Assembly (NCBI GenBank): GCA_016704565.1
Contig: JADIZV010000002.1
Span: 310,001-374,000 of the forward strand
From: Candidatus Phosphoribacter baldrii
Lineage (GTDB): Bacteria > Actinomycetota > Actinomycetes > Actinomycetales > Dermatophilaceae
Length of the DNA stretch: 64,000 bases
Direction: 5' to 3'
Shown: positions 17,467-26,733 of the stretch, piece by piece
How positions within the stretch are numbered: position 1 is the first letter of the stretch
Layout: each line of letters opens with the position of its first letter
Notes under the pieces: model-generated
Database searches by the model: none
Told to the model about the DNA's origin: nothing
The model's input: the letters and a program-made list of their open reading frames with translations, nothing else
Made by a program: the position numbers and the translations under genes

Positions 17467-18762
17467 TCAGCCCAGCAGCGCCTGCCCGAGCGTCTGGCCC
17501 TCGGCGGGGCCGGGGAGGATGGCGAACACGGCTGACCCGATCGGCGTGGTCCAGAAGTTGAGCAGGTCCTTCGCGGCCAACCGCTCCTGCATCGGGACAA
17601 ACTGCGCGAGGGGATCGCGCTGATAGGCCACGAACAACAGGCCGGCCTCCGCGCTGCTGCCCGCCGCCGGGGTGTCGTCGTAGTTGTAGGGCCGTCGCAG
17701 GATCTTCTGCGCCACTGAGGTGACGGCCGCGTGGCGGATGTGCGCGAAGTCCGGGATGACCGGCAGCCCGTCGACGGTGGCGGTGAGGTCGGGCACGTCA
17801 GTCTCTTTCGTCCCGGTCAACGGCGCCCCTGAGGTCATCCGACGCCCGATGACCTGCTCCTTGGCTTGTGGGTCGAGCGCATCCCAGGTGTCCAGGTCCA
17901 TCCGGATCCGACGGACCACCACGGAGCTGCCGCCGCGCAGCCACTCGGGTCCGTCCGCGCCGATCCACACCGCCTGGTCGAGCTCGCCATCGGCCGGCTG
18001 GACCGTGCCATCGACCTGACCCATGAGGTTGCGCATGGCGCTCGTGGAAGTGACCGGCCGCCGGAACCCGCGCTGTTGCCAGTGCAGCGTGGCGATGCCC
18101 GACGCCGAGAGCAACAGAGCGCGCACGGCGTGGGCGAGGATGATCGGATCTTCTGAGCACACCTGGGCCAGCACGTCGCCGTCGTTCCACCGTTGCTCGA
18201 GCTTGTCGACCGAGAAGACCGGCAGCGGCGCCAGCCACGCCGGGGCGCGATCGAGCAGCCCCGCCTCGGCCAGGGCCCCCCGCCCCAACCCCACGGTCAC
18301 CGTCAGTCGGGAAGGCGGTGACGCCAAGTCGGGTTGTGGGTCCCCGAGGGTCGGTATGCCGCGCTGCAGCCGGCTCGCGTCGCTCGTCCACTGCCGCATC
18401 AGTCGCCGCAGCCCCTCCTTGCCGACGCCTGGAACAAGGTTGAGGGCGAGGAACGTGGCGTGTGCCTGGGGCGGTGTTGCGATTCCGGCCTGATGCGGGC
18501 CGATGAACGGCACGACCGCCCCGGCCCATTCGGTGGCCGCGGCCCCCTCACCGCCACTGGCTGCTCCGGCCGAGGCGATGGCACCGCTGGCCGTGGTGGC
18601 TGCCGCTGATCCAGTGGCTCTCGACGTGCCGAGGCCGAAACCGACGAGCCCGGCACCGGCGCCGCCCGCGAGGGCGGCGCCGGTGCCGAGGAACGACCGC
18701 CGGGACGGCGCGGCCGAGGTTTCCTCGGCCGCGCCGCCCGACACCTGCTGGTGTTTAGCCAT
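17467..18762 (-). CDS. Tat-exported Dyp-type peroxidase (EfeB-like)
   Basis: A 431-residue heme peroxidase. The twin-arginine signal SRRSFLG (residues 20-26) is followed by an Ala/Gly-rich hydrophobic core. The family GxxDG motif is GQVDG (248-252) with catalytic Asp251, and the proximal heme ligand is His341 in FAHIRHA. EfeB of the EfeUOB system has this layout, but no efeU or efeO is adjacent. Instead the gene overlaps the upstream PCu(A)C gene by 8 bases, so it is co-translated with a copper protein. Confidence 0.9.
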   Translation of the reverse strand: MAKHQQVSGGAAEETSAAPSRRSFLGTGAALAGGAGAGLVGFGLGTSRATGSAAATTASGAIASAGAASGGEGAAATEWAGAVVPFIGPHQAGIATPPQAHATFLALNLVPGVGKEGLRRLMRQWTSDASRLQRGIPTLGDPQPDLASPPSRLTVTVGLGRGALAEAGLLDRAPAWLAPLPVFSVDKLEQRWNDGDVLAQVCSEDPIILAHAVRALLLSASGIATLHWQQRGFRRPVTSTSAMRNLMGQVDGTVQPADGELDQAVWIGADGPEWLRGGSSVVVRRIRMDLDTWDALDPQAKEQVIGRRMTSGAPLTGTKETDVPDLTATVDGLPVIPDFAHIRHAAVTSVAQKILRRPYNYDDTPAAGSSAEAGLLFVAYQRDPLAQFVPMQERLAAKDLLNFWTTPIGSAVFAILPGPAEGQTLGQALLG

Positions 18763-19354
18763 GAGATCCCGTCGTCATCCCCGAGCCGGTCATCCCGGGC
18801 ATCGAGTTGGAGCCCGTTGTGGCGCCGGGGACATACGTCTCCTTGGCGCCGGTGAACGTGCGCACCTCGGCCGTCACCGGCAGGGTGGACCCGTCCTCGA
18901 AGGCGAGGGTGAAGGTCACGGTCGTCCCTGACTTGACCGGGGCGCTGATGCCCATGAACATCACGTGGTCGCTCCCAGGCTTGAACTCGTGTGAGCCACC
19001 GGCCGGGATGGTGAAGCCACCGGGCTTCTCCTGCATCGCCATGGTTCCGCCGGTCCCCATGACCGTCTCGTGCAGCTGCATCATCGGGCTGATGGTGCTC
19101 TTGGCTGAGACGAGGTGGACGGGCGACGAGCCGGTGTTCTTGAGGACGAAGAACGCTCCGGTCATCCCGGTGTCTACGGCTTTGACCCACGGGTCGCTCA
19201 CGGTGACCGACGCTGCTTGGCCGTTTGCCTTGGCTGCAGTGGCGGCTGGGGTTGTGGTTGACGTCGTCGTCGTGGAGCCGCCGCAGGCCCCAAGGCCGAG
19301 CGTCAGGGCGAGGGCGGCCGAGGCAGTCACTGCCCGAATCATGTTGGTGCGCAT
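18755..19354 (-). CDS. Periplasmic copper chaperone PCu(A)C lipoprotein
   Basis: A 199-residue DUF461/PCu(A)C protein that carries Cu(I) to extracytoplasmic targets such as cytochrome oxidase. The signal peptide ends in a lipobox (LGLGAC), then a Thr/Ala-rich linker. The copper ligands are in MMQLHETVM, MAM and the HVMFMG stretch. A Met/His/Gly-rich C-terminal tail (MPGMTGSGMTTGSHG) may add Cu(I) binding sites. The ATG at 19354 begins the signal peptide. It overlaps the DyP peroxidase gene by 8 bases. Confidence 0.9.
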   Translation of the reverse strand: MRTNMIRAVTASAALALTLGLGACGGSTTTTSTTTPAATAAKANGQAASVTVSDPWVKAVDTGMTGAFFVLKNTGSSPVHLVSAKSTISPMMQLHETVMGTGGTMAMQEKPGGFTIPAGGSHEFKPGSDHVMFMGISAPVKSGTTVTFTLAFEDGSTLPVTAEVRTFTGAKETYVPGATTGSNSMPGMTGSGMTTGSHG

Positions 19355-19395
19355 CGAAAGTGATCCTTGTCTGTCGAAAGGGGGATGTCTGGCGT

Positions 19396-19417
19396 GCGCC
19401 GGGAGGTGTCCCGGCGC
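19396..19417. terminator. 9-bp hairpin in the copper gene cluster
   Basis: GCGCCGGGA (19396-19404) and TCCCGGCGC (19409-19417) form a perfect stem with a GGTG loop between the membrane protein gene and the PCu(A)C gene, both on the minus strand. There is no T-run, so it may be an intra-operon attenuator or RNA-processing site and not a full terminator. Confidence 0.55.
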
Positions 19418-19517
19418 AGAGCAACGCGAGCAAAGGGACATGCCCGACCGCAGCCCGGACCCTCCGCTCGACGACCTGGTCAAGGCGGGGTCGATGCCAG
19501 GCTCCGACGATTCCGGA

Positions 19518-20144
19518 CTAGCTCGGGCAGCCGTCCGCCAGCGGAGGGCCCCGCGGGCTGGTGAAGCGCAACGGTGCCGGGGACGGCATACCCGCGCCCG
19601 CGTCGGCAACCACGAGAGCAGGTGCGCGCACGAGCGGCACTGGGGCCATGACCAACGTCGGCCGCAACGACTCCCACAGCAGCCACAGCACTCGCTCGCC
19701 GTGACTGAGGGCCAACCCGGTGAGCACGGTCGCGACCGCGTGGGCGACGAGCATGCCAGTGCCCGCCTGACCGGCACCCGAAGCGGCCACCAGGGTGGCC
19801 GACCCCGTCGACTCGGTGAGCGGCATACCGGCCGCTGTCGCAGCATGGGCGTGACCGCCGGTGACCCCCAACGTGAGAGCACCGGTCGCGGTAGCCGCGA
19901 AGAGCCCGTGCAAGATCGCCTCGACGGGCGCCAACCAGGCCAGCAGCGCGATCGGCCCGAGTCGGCGACGAGTGAGCAGGGCCGACCCCAGCGCGAGCGG
20001 GCCCAGGGCGACGGCCAGCACCGGGAGGCCGGGCACCTGGCCCCCGCCGACCACGTGGGCCGCAGCGGCTAGGCCGAGCGTCACCGCAGCGAGGACGCCC
20101 GCGCGCAGAGCGCGCACGCCGCCGCCTGCCGGGTCCGCCGTCAT
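19518..20144 (-). CDS. Putative membrane protein of the copper/DyP cluster
   Basis: A 208-residue protein with about five hydrophobic segments and a His-bearing loop (GGHAHAATAAGM) in the middle. The C-terminal 25 residues are polar. I recognise no named family. Its position upstream of the copper chaperone and in the same direction suggests a role in copper handling, which is inference. The ATG at 20144 gives a short N-terminus ahead of the first segment, and a frame extends 11 codons further. Its start lies 31 bases from the divergent thioesterase gene. Confidence 0.7.
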   Translation of the reverse strand: MTADPAGGGVRALRAGVLAAVTLGLAAAAHVVGGGQVPGLPVLAVALGPLALGSALLTRRRLGPIALLAWLAPVEAILHGLFAATATGALTLGVTGGHAHAATAAGMPLTESTGSATLVAASGAGQAGTGMLVAHAVATVLTGLALSHGERVLWLLWESLRPTLVMAPVPLVRAPALVVADAGAGMPSPAPLRFTSPRGPPLADGCPS

Positions 20145-20175
20145 GCCAGTCAGGGTAGGGCCTAGGGTGACGAGC

Positions 20176-20700
20176 ATGGACCCGGCCCCCGGTGAACCCC
20201 GCCACCTCGCCCCATCTGCTAACCCGGATCACCCCAAAACGGGCTCGGAGCAGCGCTTCTCCTGGGACTTCCAGGTCCGCTTCATGGACCTCAACGCCAG
20301 CGGCCACCTGGACAACCTGCAGATCCTGCGGGCCGTCGACGAAGCCCGCCATCGCCTCCTCGGGGTCGGGGAGCCCGGCGGCCCGCAGATCCTCGCGGGC
20401 CTGCTCCAGCCCGCGCCGCCCGAGGTCGCCATGCTCGTCGCGGCCCACCGCGTCGAATACCGCCGGGAGCTCTGGTATGCCGCCGCCCCCCTCTCGCTCA
20501 CCCTGTGGGTATGCCGGATCGGCACCTCGTCCCTCGATGTCGCCACCGAGGTCCGCCAGACCCCCGCAGACCCCGTCGGGGCCCTGGCGATAACGACCGT
20601 TGTCCTTGTCGACACCGCTCGGGGCGGCCCGTGGCCGCTGACCGGCGAGGTTCGGGCGGCGCTGACGGCATACGAGGGTCCGGCACCGGCCTTTCGCTGA
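20176..20700 (+). CDS. Hotdog-fold acyl-CoA thioesterase-like protein
   Basis: A 174-residue protein of the 4HBT / FcbC-like thioesterase family. FQVRFMDLNASGHLDNLQ (about residues 37-54) is the active-site strand-helix, with Asp at the catalytic position and the His/Asn pair downstream. VEYRRELWYAA and LDVATEVRQ are the typical central strands. The ATG at 20176 follows GACGAGC and excludes a Pro/Arg-rich upstream frame that overlaps the divergent gene. Substrate unknown. Confidence 0.83.
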   Translation: MDPAPGEPRHLAPSANPDHPKTGSEQRFSWDFQVRFMDLNASGHLDNLQILRAVDEARHRLLGVGEPGGPQILAGLLQPAPPEVAMLVAAHRVEYRRELWYAAAPLSLTLWVCRIGTSSLDVATEVRQTPADPVGALAITTVVLVDTARGGPWPLTGEVRAALTAYEGPAPAFR

Positions 20701-20735
20701 CGGGCGAGCGTCGACGCGGACGGTAAGGTCTGCCC

Positions 20736-22088
20736 GTGGTCGACATCTCCTACCCGATCTGCGAGCGGATCCTGCCCAACGGGCTGCGCGTCATCGTCTC
20801 TCAGGACCGGACGGTGCCCTCGGTCACGGTCAACCTCTGGGTCAAGGTCGGCTCCCGTGACGAGGTGCCCGGCCGGACCGGGTTCGCCCACCTCTTCGAG
20901 CACCTCATGTTCCAGGGATCGGCCAACGTCGCCTCCGGTGAGCACTTCTCGGCGCTCATGGCCGTGGGTGGTCGGCTCAACGCGACGACCTGGTTTGACC
21001 GGACGAACTACTTCGAGACCGTGCCCAAGGGGGCGATGGAGCTCGCTCTCTGGCTGGAGGCCGACCGGCATAGTCGCCTGCTTGAAGCGCTCACCCAGGA
21101 GAACCTCGACAACCAGCGCGACGTCGTCAAGGAGGAGAAGCGCCAGCGCTACGACAACGCCCCCTACGGGCATGCGCTGCGCGACGTCTACGCCACACTT
21201 TTCCCCGAGGGGCACCCCTATCACCACCCGACCATCGGGTCGATGGAGGACCTCGAGGCCGCGACGCTTGAGGACGTCCACGCCTTCTACACCCGGCATT
21301 ACGGCCCCAACAACTCCGTGCTGACCCTCGTGGGCGACGTCTCGCCGGAGGAAGGCTTTGCGGCCGTCGAGAAGTACTTCGGCCCGTTGCCTCCCAGCGC
21401 GGTCCCCCGCGAAGAGGGCCGTATGCCGCCGCTGCCGCCCCTCGCCGGGCCGGTGCGCCTGGAGCGGGTCGAGTCGGTGCCGAACGACCGGCTCTACATC
21501 GCGTTCCGGCTGCCCGCCGATGCCACCCCCGAGTTCCATGCGGTCGGCTTGGCCTTGGACGCCATCGGGGGGTTGTCCTCGTCACGCTTGGTCGAACACC
21601 TCGTCCGCCAGGACCAGGTCGTCACCGGGTTGACCGCTCACCCCATGGGGTTCGCCGGGGGAGTGTCGCTCGGGCTCATCTCCGCCGATGTCTCCGCCGG
21701 GGTTGATCCCAGTGAGGTCGAGCGGGCCATCTGCGCCGAGCTGGAGCGGTTCGCCGAGACGGGTCCGACCGAGATCGAGTTGGAGTCGGCGATCTCCGAG
21801 ACCGAGCGGGCCTGGCTTTCGGCGTTGGCCAGCCACGACGACCGGGCCGACCACATCAGCCACTATGCGGCGTTGCATGACGACCCGGCATACATCAACA
21901 CGTTCCTGAATCAGCTGCGATCGGTGAGCGCCGAGCACGTCCGGGCAGCGGCAGCGCGCTACCTCACGCCCTCGTCCCGGGCGGTCGTCGCCTACCTCGT
22001 CGCGCACGACGACCAGGCCGAAGCGTCGGACGCGAAAGACGCGTCGGATGCGTCGGACGCGGAGATGATCGTCGAGGAGTCAGCATGA
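20736..22088 (+). CDS. M16 zinc metallopeptidase, catalytic subunit
   Basis: A 450-residue pitrilysin-family peptidase. The inverted zinc motif is HLFEH (His52, Glu55, His56) and the third ligand is near Glu133 in DVVKEEKRQRYDN. The GTG at 20736 starts 35 bases after the thioesterase gene. The last 20 residues (Ala/Ser/Asp repeats) are a low-complexity tail coded by GCGTCGGAC-type repeats. It is translationally coupled (ATGA) to a second M16 gene lacking the zinc site, the arrangement of a heterodimeric processing peptidase. Confidence 0.93.
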   Translation: MVDISYPICERILPNGLRVIVSQDRTVPSVTVNLWVKVGSRDEVPGRTGFAHLFEHLMFQGSANVASGEHFSALMAVGGRLNATTWFDRTNYFETVPKGAMELALWLEADRHSRLLEALTQENLDNQRDVVKEEKRQRYDNAPYGHALRDVYATLFPEGHPYHHPTIGSMEDLEAATLEDVHAFYTRHYGPNNSVLTLVGDVSPEEGFAAVEKYFGPLPPSAVPREEGRMPPLPPLAGPVRLERVESVPNDRLYIAFRLPADATPEFHAVGLALDAIGGLSSSRLVEHLVRQDQVVTGLTAHPMGFAGGVSLGLISADVSAGVDPSEVERAICAELERFAETGPTEIELESAISETERAWLSALASHDDRADHISHYAALHDDPAYINTFLNQLRSVSAEHVRAAAARYLTPSSRAVVAYLVAHDDQAEASDAKDASDASDAEMIVEESA

Positions 22089-23476
22089 CCGCGATCCCGC
22101 CCCGCGCCCGGATGCCTGTCCCCGAGGCGCTTGCGCGTCCGAATGTCGTTGCGCCCCAACCCTACTCGCTGCCCACGCCGACCCGGTTCCGGCTGTCCAA
22201 CGGCGCCAAAGGCCTCGCCTACGACCTGCCCGGCCAATATGTCCTGTCGGTGCGGATGGCGATCCCCATGCCGCTGCGGGTGGAACCCCGTGAGGTGGAA
22301 GGGGTCGCGACGATCATGGCGCGCACCCTCGACGAGGGGACGGCACGGCATACGTCCGTGGCGTTCGCGCGGCTGCTGGAACGGCGCGGAGTCGCGATCG
22401 GGTGCGGCGTCGGTGACTCGGGGCTGTCCGTCGAGCTCGACGTGGCCAAGCACAACCTCGCCTACGGGCTAGACCTGTTGCGCCAGTGTCTGGCCGAGCC
22501 CGCGTTCCCCGAGGACGAGGTCGCCCGGCAGATCGCCACCCGTCTGGCCGAGATCGAGCAGGAACGGTCGGTGGCCTCGCATCGTGCTGCGGCGGAGTTC
22601 GCGGCGACCTTCTTCGACCCGGACGCCCGAGCCGCACGACCGGTCGGCGGGACGGCTGACACGGTCGCGGCCATCTCGCGCGAGGCCGTCGTGGCGTTCC
22701 ACGCCCGGCACGTCGCCCCCGCTGAGGCGACCGTCGTGGTCGCCGGTGACCTCGCCGGGCTCGATGTGGTGTCCGAGGTGGAGGCGACGCTGGGCCAGTG
22801 GCAGACGCCCGCGGGCTATCTCAGCCCAGGACCTTGGCAACCCACGCTGCTCGCCGAGGATCGCGCCCGGATCGTCGTCGTCGACCGGCCCGGCTCGGTG
22901 CAGACCGAGCTCATGGTCGGTGCGCCGGGGCCGGACCGTCACCATCCGAAGGGCTGGGCTCCCTACCCGCTGTTGGGCTTCCTCGTCGGTGGCTCACCGA
23001 CCGCGCGGATCGATACGGTGCTGCGGGAGGACAAGGGCTATACGTATGGCATTCGCTCAACCTTCCGACCCCGCCGACGCGGGGGCATCTTCGTCACGGC
23101 AGGCAGCGTGCGCTCTGAGGTCAGTTCCGACGCGCTGAGGTTGCTGCTGGACGTGCTGGACGGCGGCCGCGACGGGTTCACGTCCGACGAGGTCGACCAG
23201 GCGGCCCAGTTCCTCGTGCTGACCGCGCCCAGCCGCTATGCCACCGCCGACACCATCGCCGATGAGGCAGCCTCGTTGTCCTATGACGGGCTGGACACCG
23301 AGTTCACCAGTCGCAACCTCGGCGAGGTGGCGAGGATGGACGCAGACCGGGCGGGGGCGGCATACCGGGAGTTCGTGGACGGGCGGTGGACGGTCGTCCT
23401 CGTGGGCGACGCGGCTGGCTTCGTGGCCGACGTCCGGGCCCTCGGTCGCGGCGACGTGACGGTCGTGCCCAACTAG
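22085..23476 (+). CDS. M16 peptidase-like subunit lacking the zinc motif
   Basis: A 463-residue partner of the preceding peptidase. Where the active subunit has HxxEH this one reads RTLDEGTARHTS, so it cannot bind zinc. It retains the C-terminal Arg/Tyr pair (REDKGYTYGIRSTF) that M16 partners use to hold substrate in the shared chamber. The pair should form an alpha/beta dimer like PqqF-, MPP- or YmxG-type peptidases. Cytosolic, no signal peptide. Confidence 0.9.
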   Translation: MTAIPPRARMPVPEALARPNVVAPQPYSLPTPTRFRLSNGAKGLAYDLPGQYVLSVRMAIPMPLRVEPREVEGVATIMARTLDEGTARHTSVAFARLLERRGVAIGCGVGDSGLSVELDVAKHNLAYGLDLLRQCLAEPAFPEDEVARQIATRLAEIEQERSVASHRAAAEFAATFFDPDARAARPVGGTADTVAAISREAVVAFHARHVAPAEATVVVAGDLAGLDVVSEVEATLGQWQTPAGYLSPGPWQPTLLAEDRARIVVVDRPGSVQTELMVGAPGPDRHHPKGWAPYPLLGFLVGGSPTARIDTVLREDKGYTYGIRSTFRPRRRGGIFVTAGSVRSEVSSDALRLLLDVLDGGRDGFTSDEVDQAAQFLVLTAPSRYATADTIADEAASLSYDGLDTEFTSRNLGEVARMDADRAGAAYREFVDGRWTVVLVGDAAGFVADVRALGRGDVTVVPN

Positions 23477-23485
23477 AGTCGGCCC

Positions 23486-23983
23486 ATGCCCTCGGCCCTC
23501 GTCGTCGACAGCCTCATCGGTCCGCTGCGGCTGGAGAGTGCCGATAGCGTGGCGCTGACGGCGATCCGGTTCGACGGGCGGTCCCGGTCGGAAGACCCGG
23601 TCGACGCTGCTGCGGAGGTGCTGCGCGAGGCGGCCGCCCAGCTGGCGAGCTACTTCGCCGGCACGCTGCGCGTCTTCGACCTGCCGCTCGCGCCGCGGGG
23701 GACCGAGTTCCAGCAGTCGGTCTGGCGCGAGCTGGCCGAGATCCCCTACGGAACGACAGTGACCTATGGCGAGCTGGCCGTGCGGCTCGGGCTGTCCGTG
23801 TCAGCCTCGCGGGCGATCGGGTCGGCCAACGGCGCCAACCCGATCCCCATCGTGCTTCCGTGTCATCGGGTCATCGGGGCGGATGGCACCCTCACCGGGT
23901 ATGCCGGTGGGCTGGCTCGCAAGCAGGCCCTCCTGCACCTCGAGGGCGTGGCCACCGAGCGCGATCAGCTCGAACTGTTCTGA
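23486..23983 (+). CDS. ogt: Methylated-DNA--protein-cysteine methyltransferase
   Basis: A 165-residue suicide repair protein that removes O6-methylguanine damage. The acceptor Cys126 is in PIVLPCHRVI, preceded by the arginine-finger helix SASRAIGSANGANP that flips the base. A short N-terminal domain as in Ogt precedes it, with no AdaA-type domain. It lies 9 bases after the M16 gene and could be co-transcribed. Confidence 0.95.
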   Translation: MPSALVVDSLIGPLRLESADSVALTAIRFDGRSRSEDPVDAAAEVLREAAAQLASYFAGTLRVFDLPLAPRGTEFQQSVWRELAEIPYGTTVTYGELAVRLGLSVSASRAIGSANGANPIPIVLPCHRVIGADGTLTGYAGGLARKQALLHLEGVATERDQLELF

Positions 23984-24012
23984 GAGCCCCGGGCAGCGCG
24001 TCAGCCGGCCAG

Positions 24013-24798
24013 TCAATCCCCGATGAGGTCGAGCACCTCGTCGTGGAGCAACCCGTTGGTCGCGGCCACGTTTCCGCTCCAACACCCCGGCCGCCCGTCC
24101 AGGCCGGTGAAGGTGCCCCCCGCCTCGGTGACCACAGGCACGAGCGCGGCCATGTCGTAGGTCGCCAGCGACGGCTCGGCCGCGATGTCGACGCAGCCCT
24201 CGGCCAGCAGCATGTAGGACCAGAAGTCCCCATAGGCGCGGGTCCGCCAACAGGCGTCCATCAGCTCAAGGAAGTCCTCGCGGCGGCCGATGTCGGCCCA
24301 GCCCGCCAACGACGCGTAGGACAACGAGGCGTCAGCCAGGCGGGACACCCCGGACACCTGCAGGCGACGGGCGGACGACAGGCTGCGACCGGCATACGCG
24401 CCCGTGCCCTTGGCGGCCCACCACCGGCGGGCCAGAGCGGGGGCGGCGACCAGCCCGACAACCGGCTCGTCCCCGTCGACCAGGGCGATGAGGGTCGCCC
24501 AGACCGGCACGCCGCGCACGAAGTTCTTCGTGCCGTCGATCGGGTCGAGGATCCATCGGCGCGGCCCGTGTCCGGTCGTGCCGAACTCCTCGCCCTCGAC
24601 GGCATCACGCGGCCGGGTGCGGGCCAACTGGTGGCGGATGAGCTCTTCGGCGGCGCGGTCGGCGTCGCTGACCGGGGTGAGGTCAGGTTTGGTCTCGACC
24701 CGCAGGTCCTCGGCCCGGAACCGCGCCATGGTCACCCGCTCGACCGCGTCGGCGAGAACATGGGCCAGGCGCAAGTCGTCGTCATAGCTCACCCTCAC
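24013..24798 (-). CDS. hisN: Histidinol-phosphatase, inositol monophosphatase family
   Basis: A 261-residue Mg-dependent phosphatase. The metal site is visible as EGEEFG, LDPIDGTKNF and the late SYMLLAEG...AEPSLATYDMAAL. The sequence FVRGVPVWATLIAL and the ending track HisN of the actinobacterial histidine pathway more closely than SuhB or CysQ. A GTG at 24798 was taken; GTG at 24792 is nearly as good. It is convergent with ogt, with 29 bases between. Confidence 0.88.
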   Translation of the reverse strand: MRVSYDDDLRLAHVLADAVERVTMARFRAEDLRVETKPDLTPVSDADRAAEELIRHQLARTRPRDAVEGEEFGTTGHGPRRWILDPIDGTKNFVRGVPVWATLIALVDGDEPVVGLVAAPALARRWWAAKGTGAYAGRSLSSARRLQVSGVSRLADASLSYASLAGWADIGRREDFLELMDACWRTRAYGDFWSYMLLAEGCVDIAAEPSLATYDMAALVPVVTEAGGTFTGLDGRPGCWSGNVAATNGLLHDEVLDLIGD

Positions 24799-24876
24799 AG
24801 GCTAGAGGTATGCCGCCCGCCCACCCAGGCTCCTGTGGCTGCGGCACGCGGGCAGGGGCCTCGCCAGCTCGATGCC

Positions 24877-25689
24877 CTAGTCGGCGACCTTGGTGTCGAC
24901 CTCGGTGTCGACCTCGTCGCGATGGTCCTGGGCAACATCGCGCACGGTCGGGGCCCGGTCCTTGGTTCGTAGCCTGACGTAGAGCCAATGCCCGAGGATC
25001 ACCGCGAGCGCCCAGGCTCCGCCGACGGCGGCCCCAGCCAGGACATCGGTGAGCCAGTGATGACCGAGATAGACCCGGGACAGGCCCATCAGCCCGGCGA
25101 ACCCGGCGAGCCCCACGCAGGTGAGCACCCTCCCGCGGCGGCTGCGGACATACAGCAGGACGAGGTAGGCGATGATGCTCGTGATGAGCACGGCGTTGAG
25201 GGTGTGTCCGCTCGGGAACGACGGAGAGGTCTCCAGCGGCGGGACGGCCTGTTCGGCGGGGGGCCTCGCGCGGGCGGTGAGGTCCTTGCCGAGGGTCGTC
25301 ATCGTCAGCGACCCGGCGGTGGCCCCCACCATGACGACGATGGGCGTCCAAGTGCGCCACCATCGAGCCAGGGCGAGGACCGTGAGCGTGGCCAGGATGG
25401 TCATCCCAACCTTGCCGCCGAGGTTGGTGAACCAGGTTGCCGCGGTGTCCAGCCACGGGATCCGATGAGCGAGCATCCACGCCTGGACCGGTTCGTCGAA
25501 CGCCGCCGCCCCGCGCCCCGCCTGGACCGATACGTAGGTCTCCCGGGTGGCCATCACCCCGGCCACCAGGCCGACGAAGGCGACGACGACGGGGATCGTC
25601 CCGACCACGCGTGCCGTCGGTTTGCTCGCGTGTCCGGGGCTCAGCTCGCTCGGCTGGCTCGCGTGGCTCGGGTGGTTCGCGTCGCTCAT
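24877..25689 (-). CDS. PAP2 family membrane phosphatase
   Basis: A 270-residue integral membrane phosphatase (PAP2/undecaprenyl-pyrophosphate phosphatase-like). The three catalytic motifs are KDLTARARPP, PSFPSGHT and SRVYLGHHWLTDVLAG. About six membrane segments are present between a Ser/His-rich N-terminus and an acidic C-terminal tail (EVDTEVDTKVAD). Substrate could be a lipid pyrophosphate or phosphatidate. It follows rsgA by 3 bases, so the block aroA-rsgA-this gene is one operon. Confidence 0.9.
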   Translation of the reverse strand: MSDANHPSHASQPSELSPGHASKPTARVVGTIPVVVAFVGLVAGVMATRETYVSVQAGRGAAAFDEPVQAWMLAHRIPWLDTAATWFTNLGGKVGMTILATLTVLALARWWRTWTPIVVMVGATAGSLTMTTLGKDLTARARPPAEQAVPPLETSPSFPSGHTLNAVLITSIIAYLVLLYVRSRRGRVLTCVGLAGFAGLMGLSRVYLGHHWLTDVLAGAAVGGAWALAVILGHWLYVRLRTKDRAPTVRDVAQDHRDEVDTEVDTKVAD

Positions 25690-25692
25690 GGT

Positions 25693-26733
25693 TCAGCCTT
25701 CCGTGTCGGCGTCGCCGGAGCGGGCCCGCAGCAGCCGTCGGAACGAGTCCAGCCGGGCCGCCCCTGACCCGCCGCCGCCACCGCTGGCGACGAACTCGTC
25801 GAGACCGCACTCGGGCTCGTCGTGGGTGCAGCCCCGCGGGCAGGTGTCGGTGCCCGGTTCGAGGTCGGGGAAGTGGGTGACGATCCGCGCAACGTCAACG
25901 TGGGCGAGCCCGAACGAACGCACCCCAGGGGTGTCGATGACCCACCCCGAATCGTCCGGCAGGCGCAACGCGACGGCCGACGTCGAGGTATGCCGCCCGC
26001 GCCCGGTCACGTCGTTGACCCGCCCGACGCTGCGGTCGGCTCCCGGGACGAGGGCGTTGACGAGGGTCGACTTGCCGACGCCGGAGTGTCCGACGAGCAC
26101 CGACACCCGGCCGACCAACCGGGCGCGGACCTCGTCGAGGCCGATGAGGCTGCGGTCGGGGCGACGCGAGGTGACGATGCACGGGACCGCGAGGGGTGCG
26201 TAGTGCCCGAGGAAGTCGTCCGCAGCCACGAGGTCGGCCTTGGTGAGGACAAGCAGGGGGTCCATCCCCGCGTCGTATGCCGCCACCAGGCACCGGTCGA
26301 TGAGCCGTGGCCGGGGCGGTGGGTTGGTGAGCGAAGACACGACGACGAGTTGGTCGGCGTTGGCGACGAGGACCCGCTCGACCGGGTCGACGTCGTCGGC
26401 GCTGCGGCGCAGAACGGTGCGGCGTGGCTCGACCCGCACGATTCGGGCCAGCGCGTCCGGATGGCCGGAGGTGTCACCGACCACCCCGACGTCGTCGCCG
26501 ACGACGATCCCCTTGCGGCCGAGTTCGCGGGCCTTCATCGCGATCAGGGTGCGCTCGTGCGTCTTGCGGCCGCCCATTCCGGCGGCCATCAGCACGCCAT
26601 ATCGCCCCCGATCGACCGTGACGACGGTGCCGACGAGAGCGTCGCCGTGGGCGGGACGATCCTTGGTCCGCGGGCGTGATCCCCGACCGGGGCGGACCCG
26701 GACGTCGGACTCGTCAAGGTGGTCCCAGCTCAT
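25693..26733 (-). CDS. rsgA: Ribosome small subunit-dependent GTPase A
   Basis: A 346-residue circularly permuted GTPase that helps the 30S subunit mature. The G-motif order is shuffled as expected: TKAD (G4) first, then GHSGVGKST (G1), then DTPG (G3). An OB-fold precedes them and a zinc knuckle (DTCPRGCTHDEPECG) follows. An Arg/Gly-rich N-terminal extension of about 30 residues is present. Its start overlaps the aroA stop (ATGA). Confidence 0.95.
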   Translation of the reverse strand: MSWDHLDESDVRVRPGRGSRPRTKDRPAHGDALVGTVVTVDRGRYGVLMAAGMGGRKTHERTLIAMKARELGRKGIVVGDDVGVVGDTSGHPDALARIVRVEPRRTVLRRSADDVDPVERVLVANADQLVVVSSLTNPPPRPRLIDRCLVAAYDAGMDPLLVLTKADLVAADDFLGHYAPLAVPCIVTSRRPDRSLIGLDEVRARLVGRVSVLVGHSGVGKSTLVNALVPGADRSVGRVNDVTGRGRHTSTSAVALRLPDDSGWVIDTPGVRSFGLAHVDVARIVTHFPDLEPGTDTCPRGCTHDEPECGLDEFVASGGGGGSGAARLDSFRRLLRARSGDADTEG

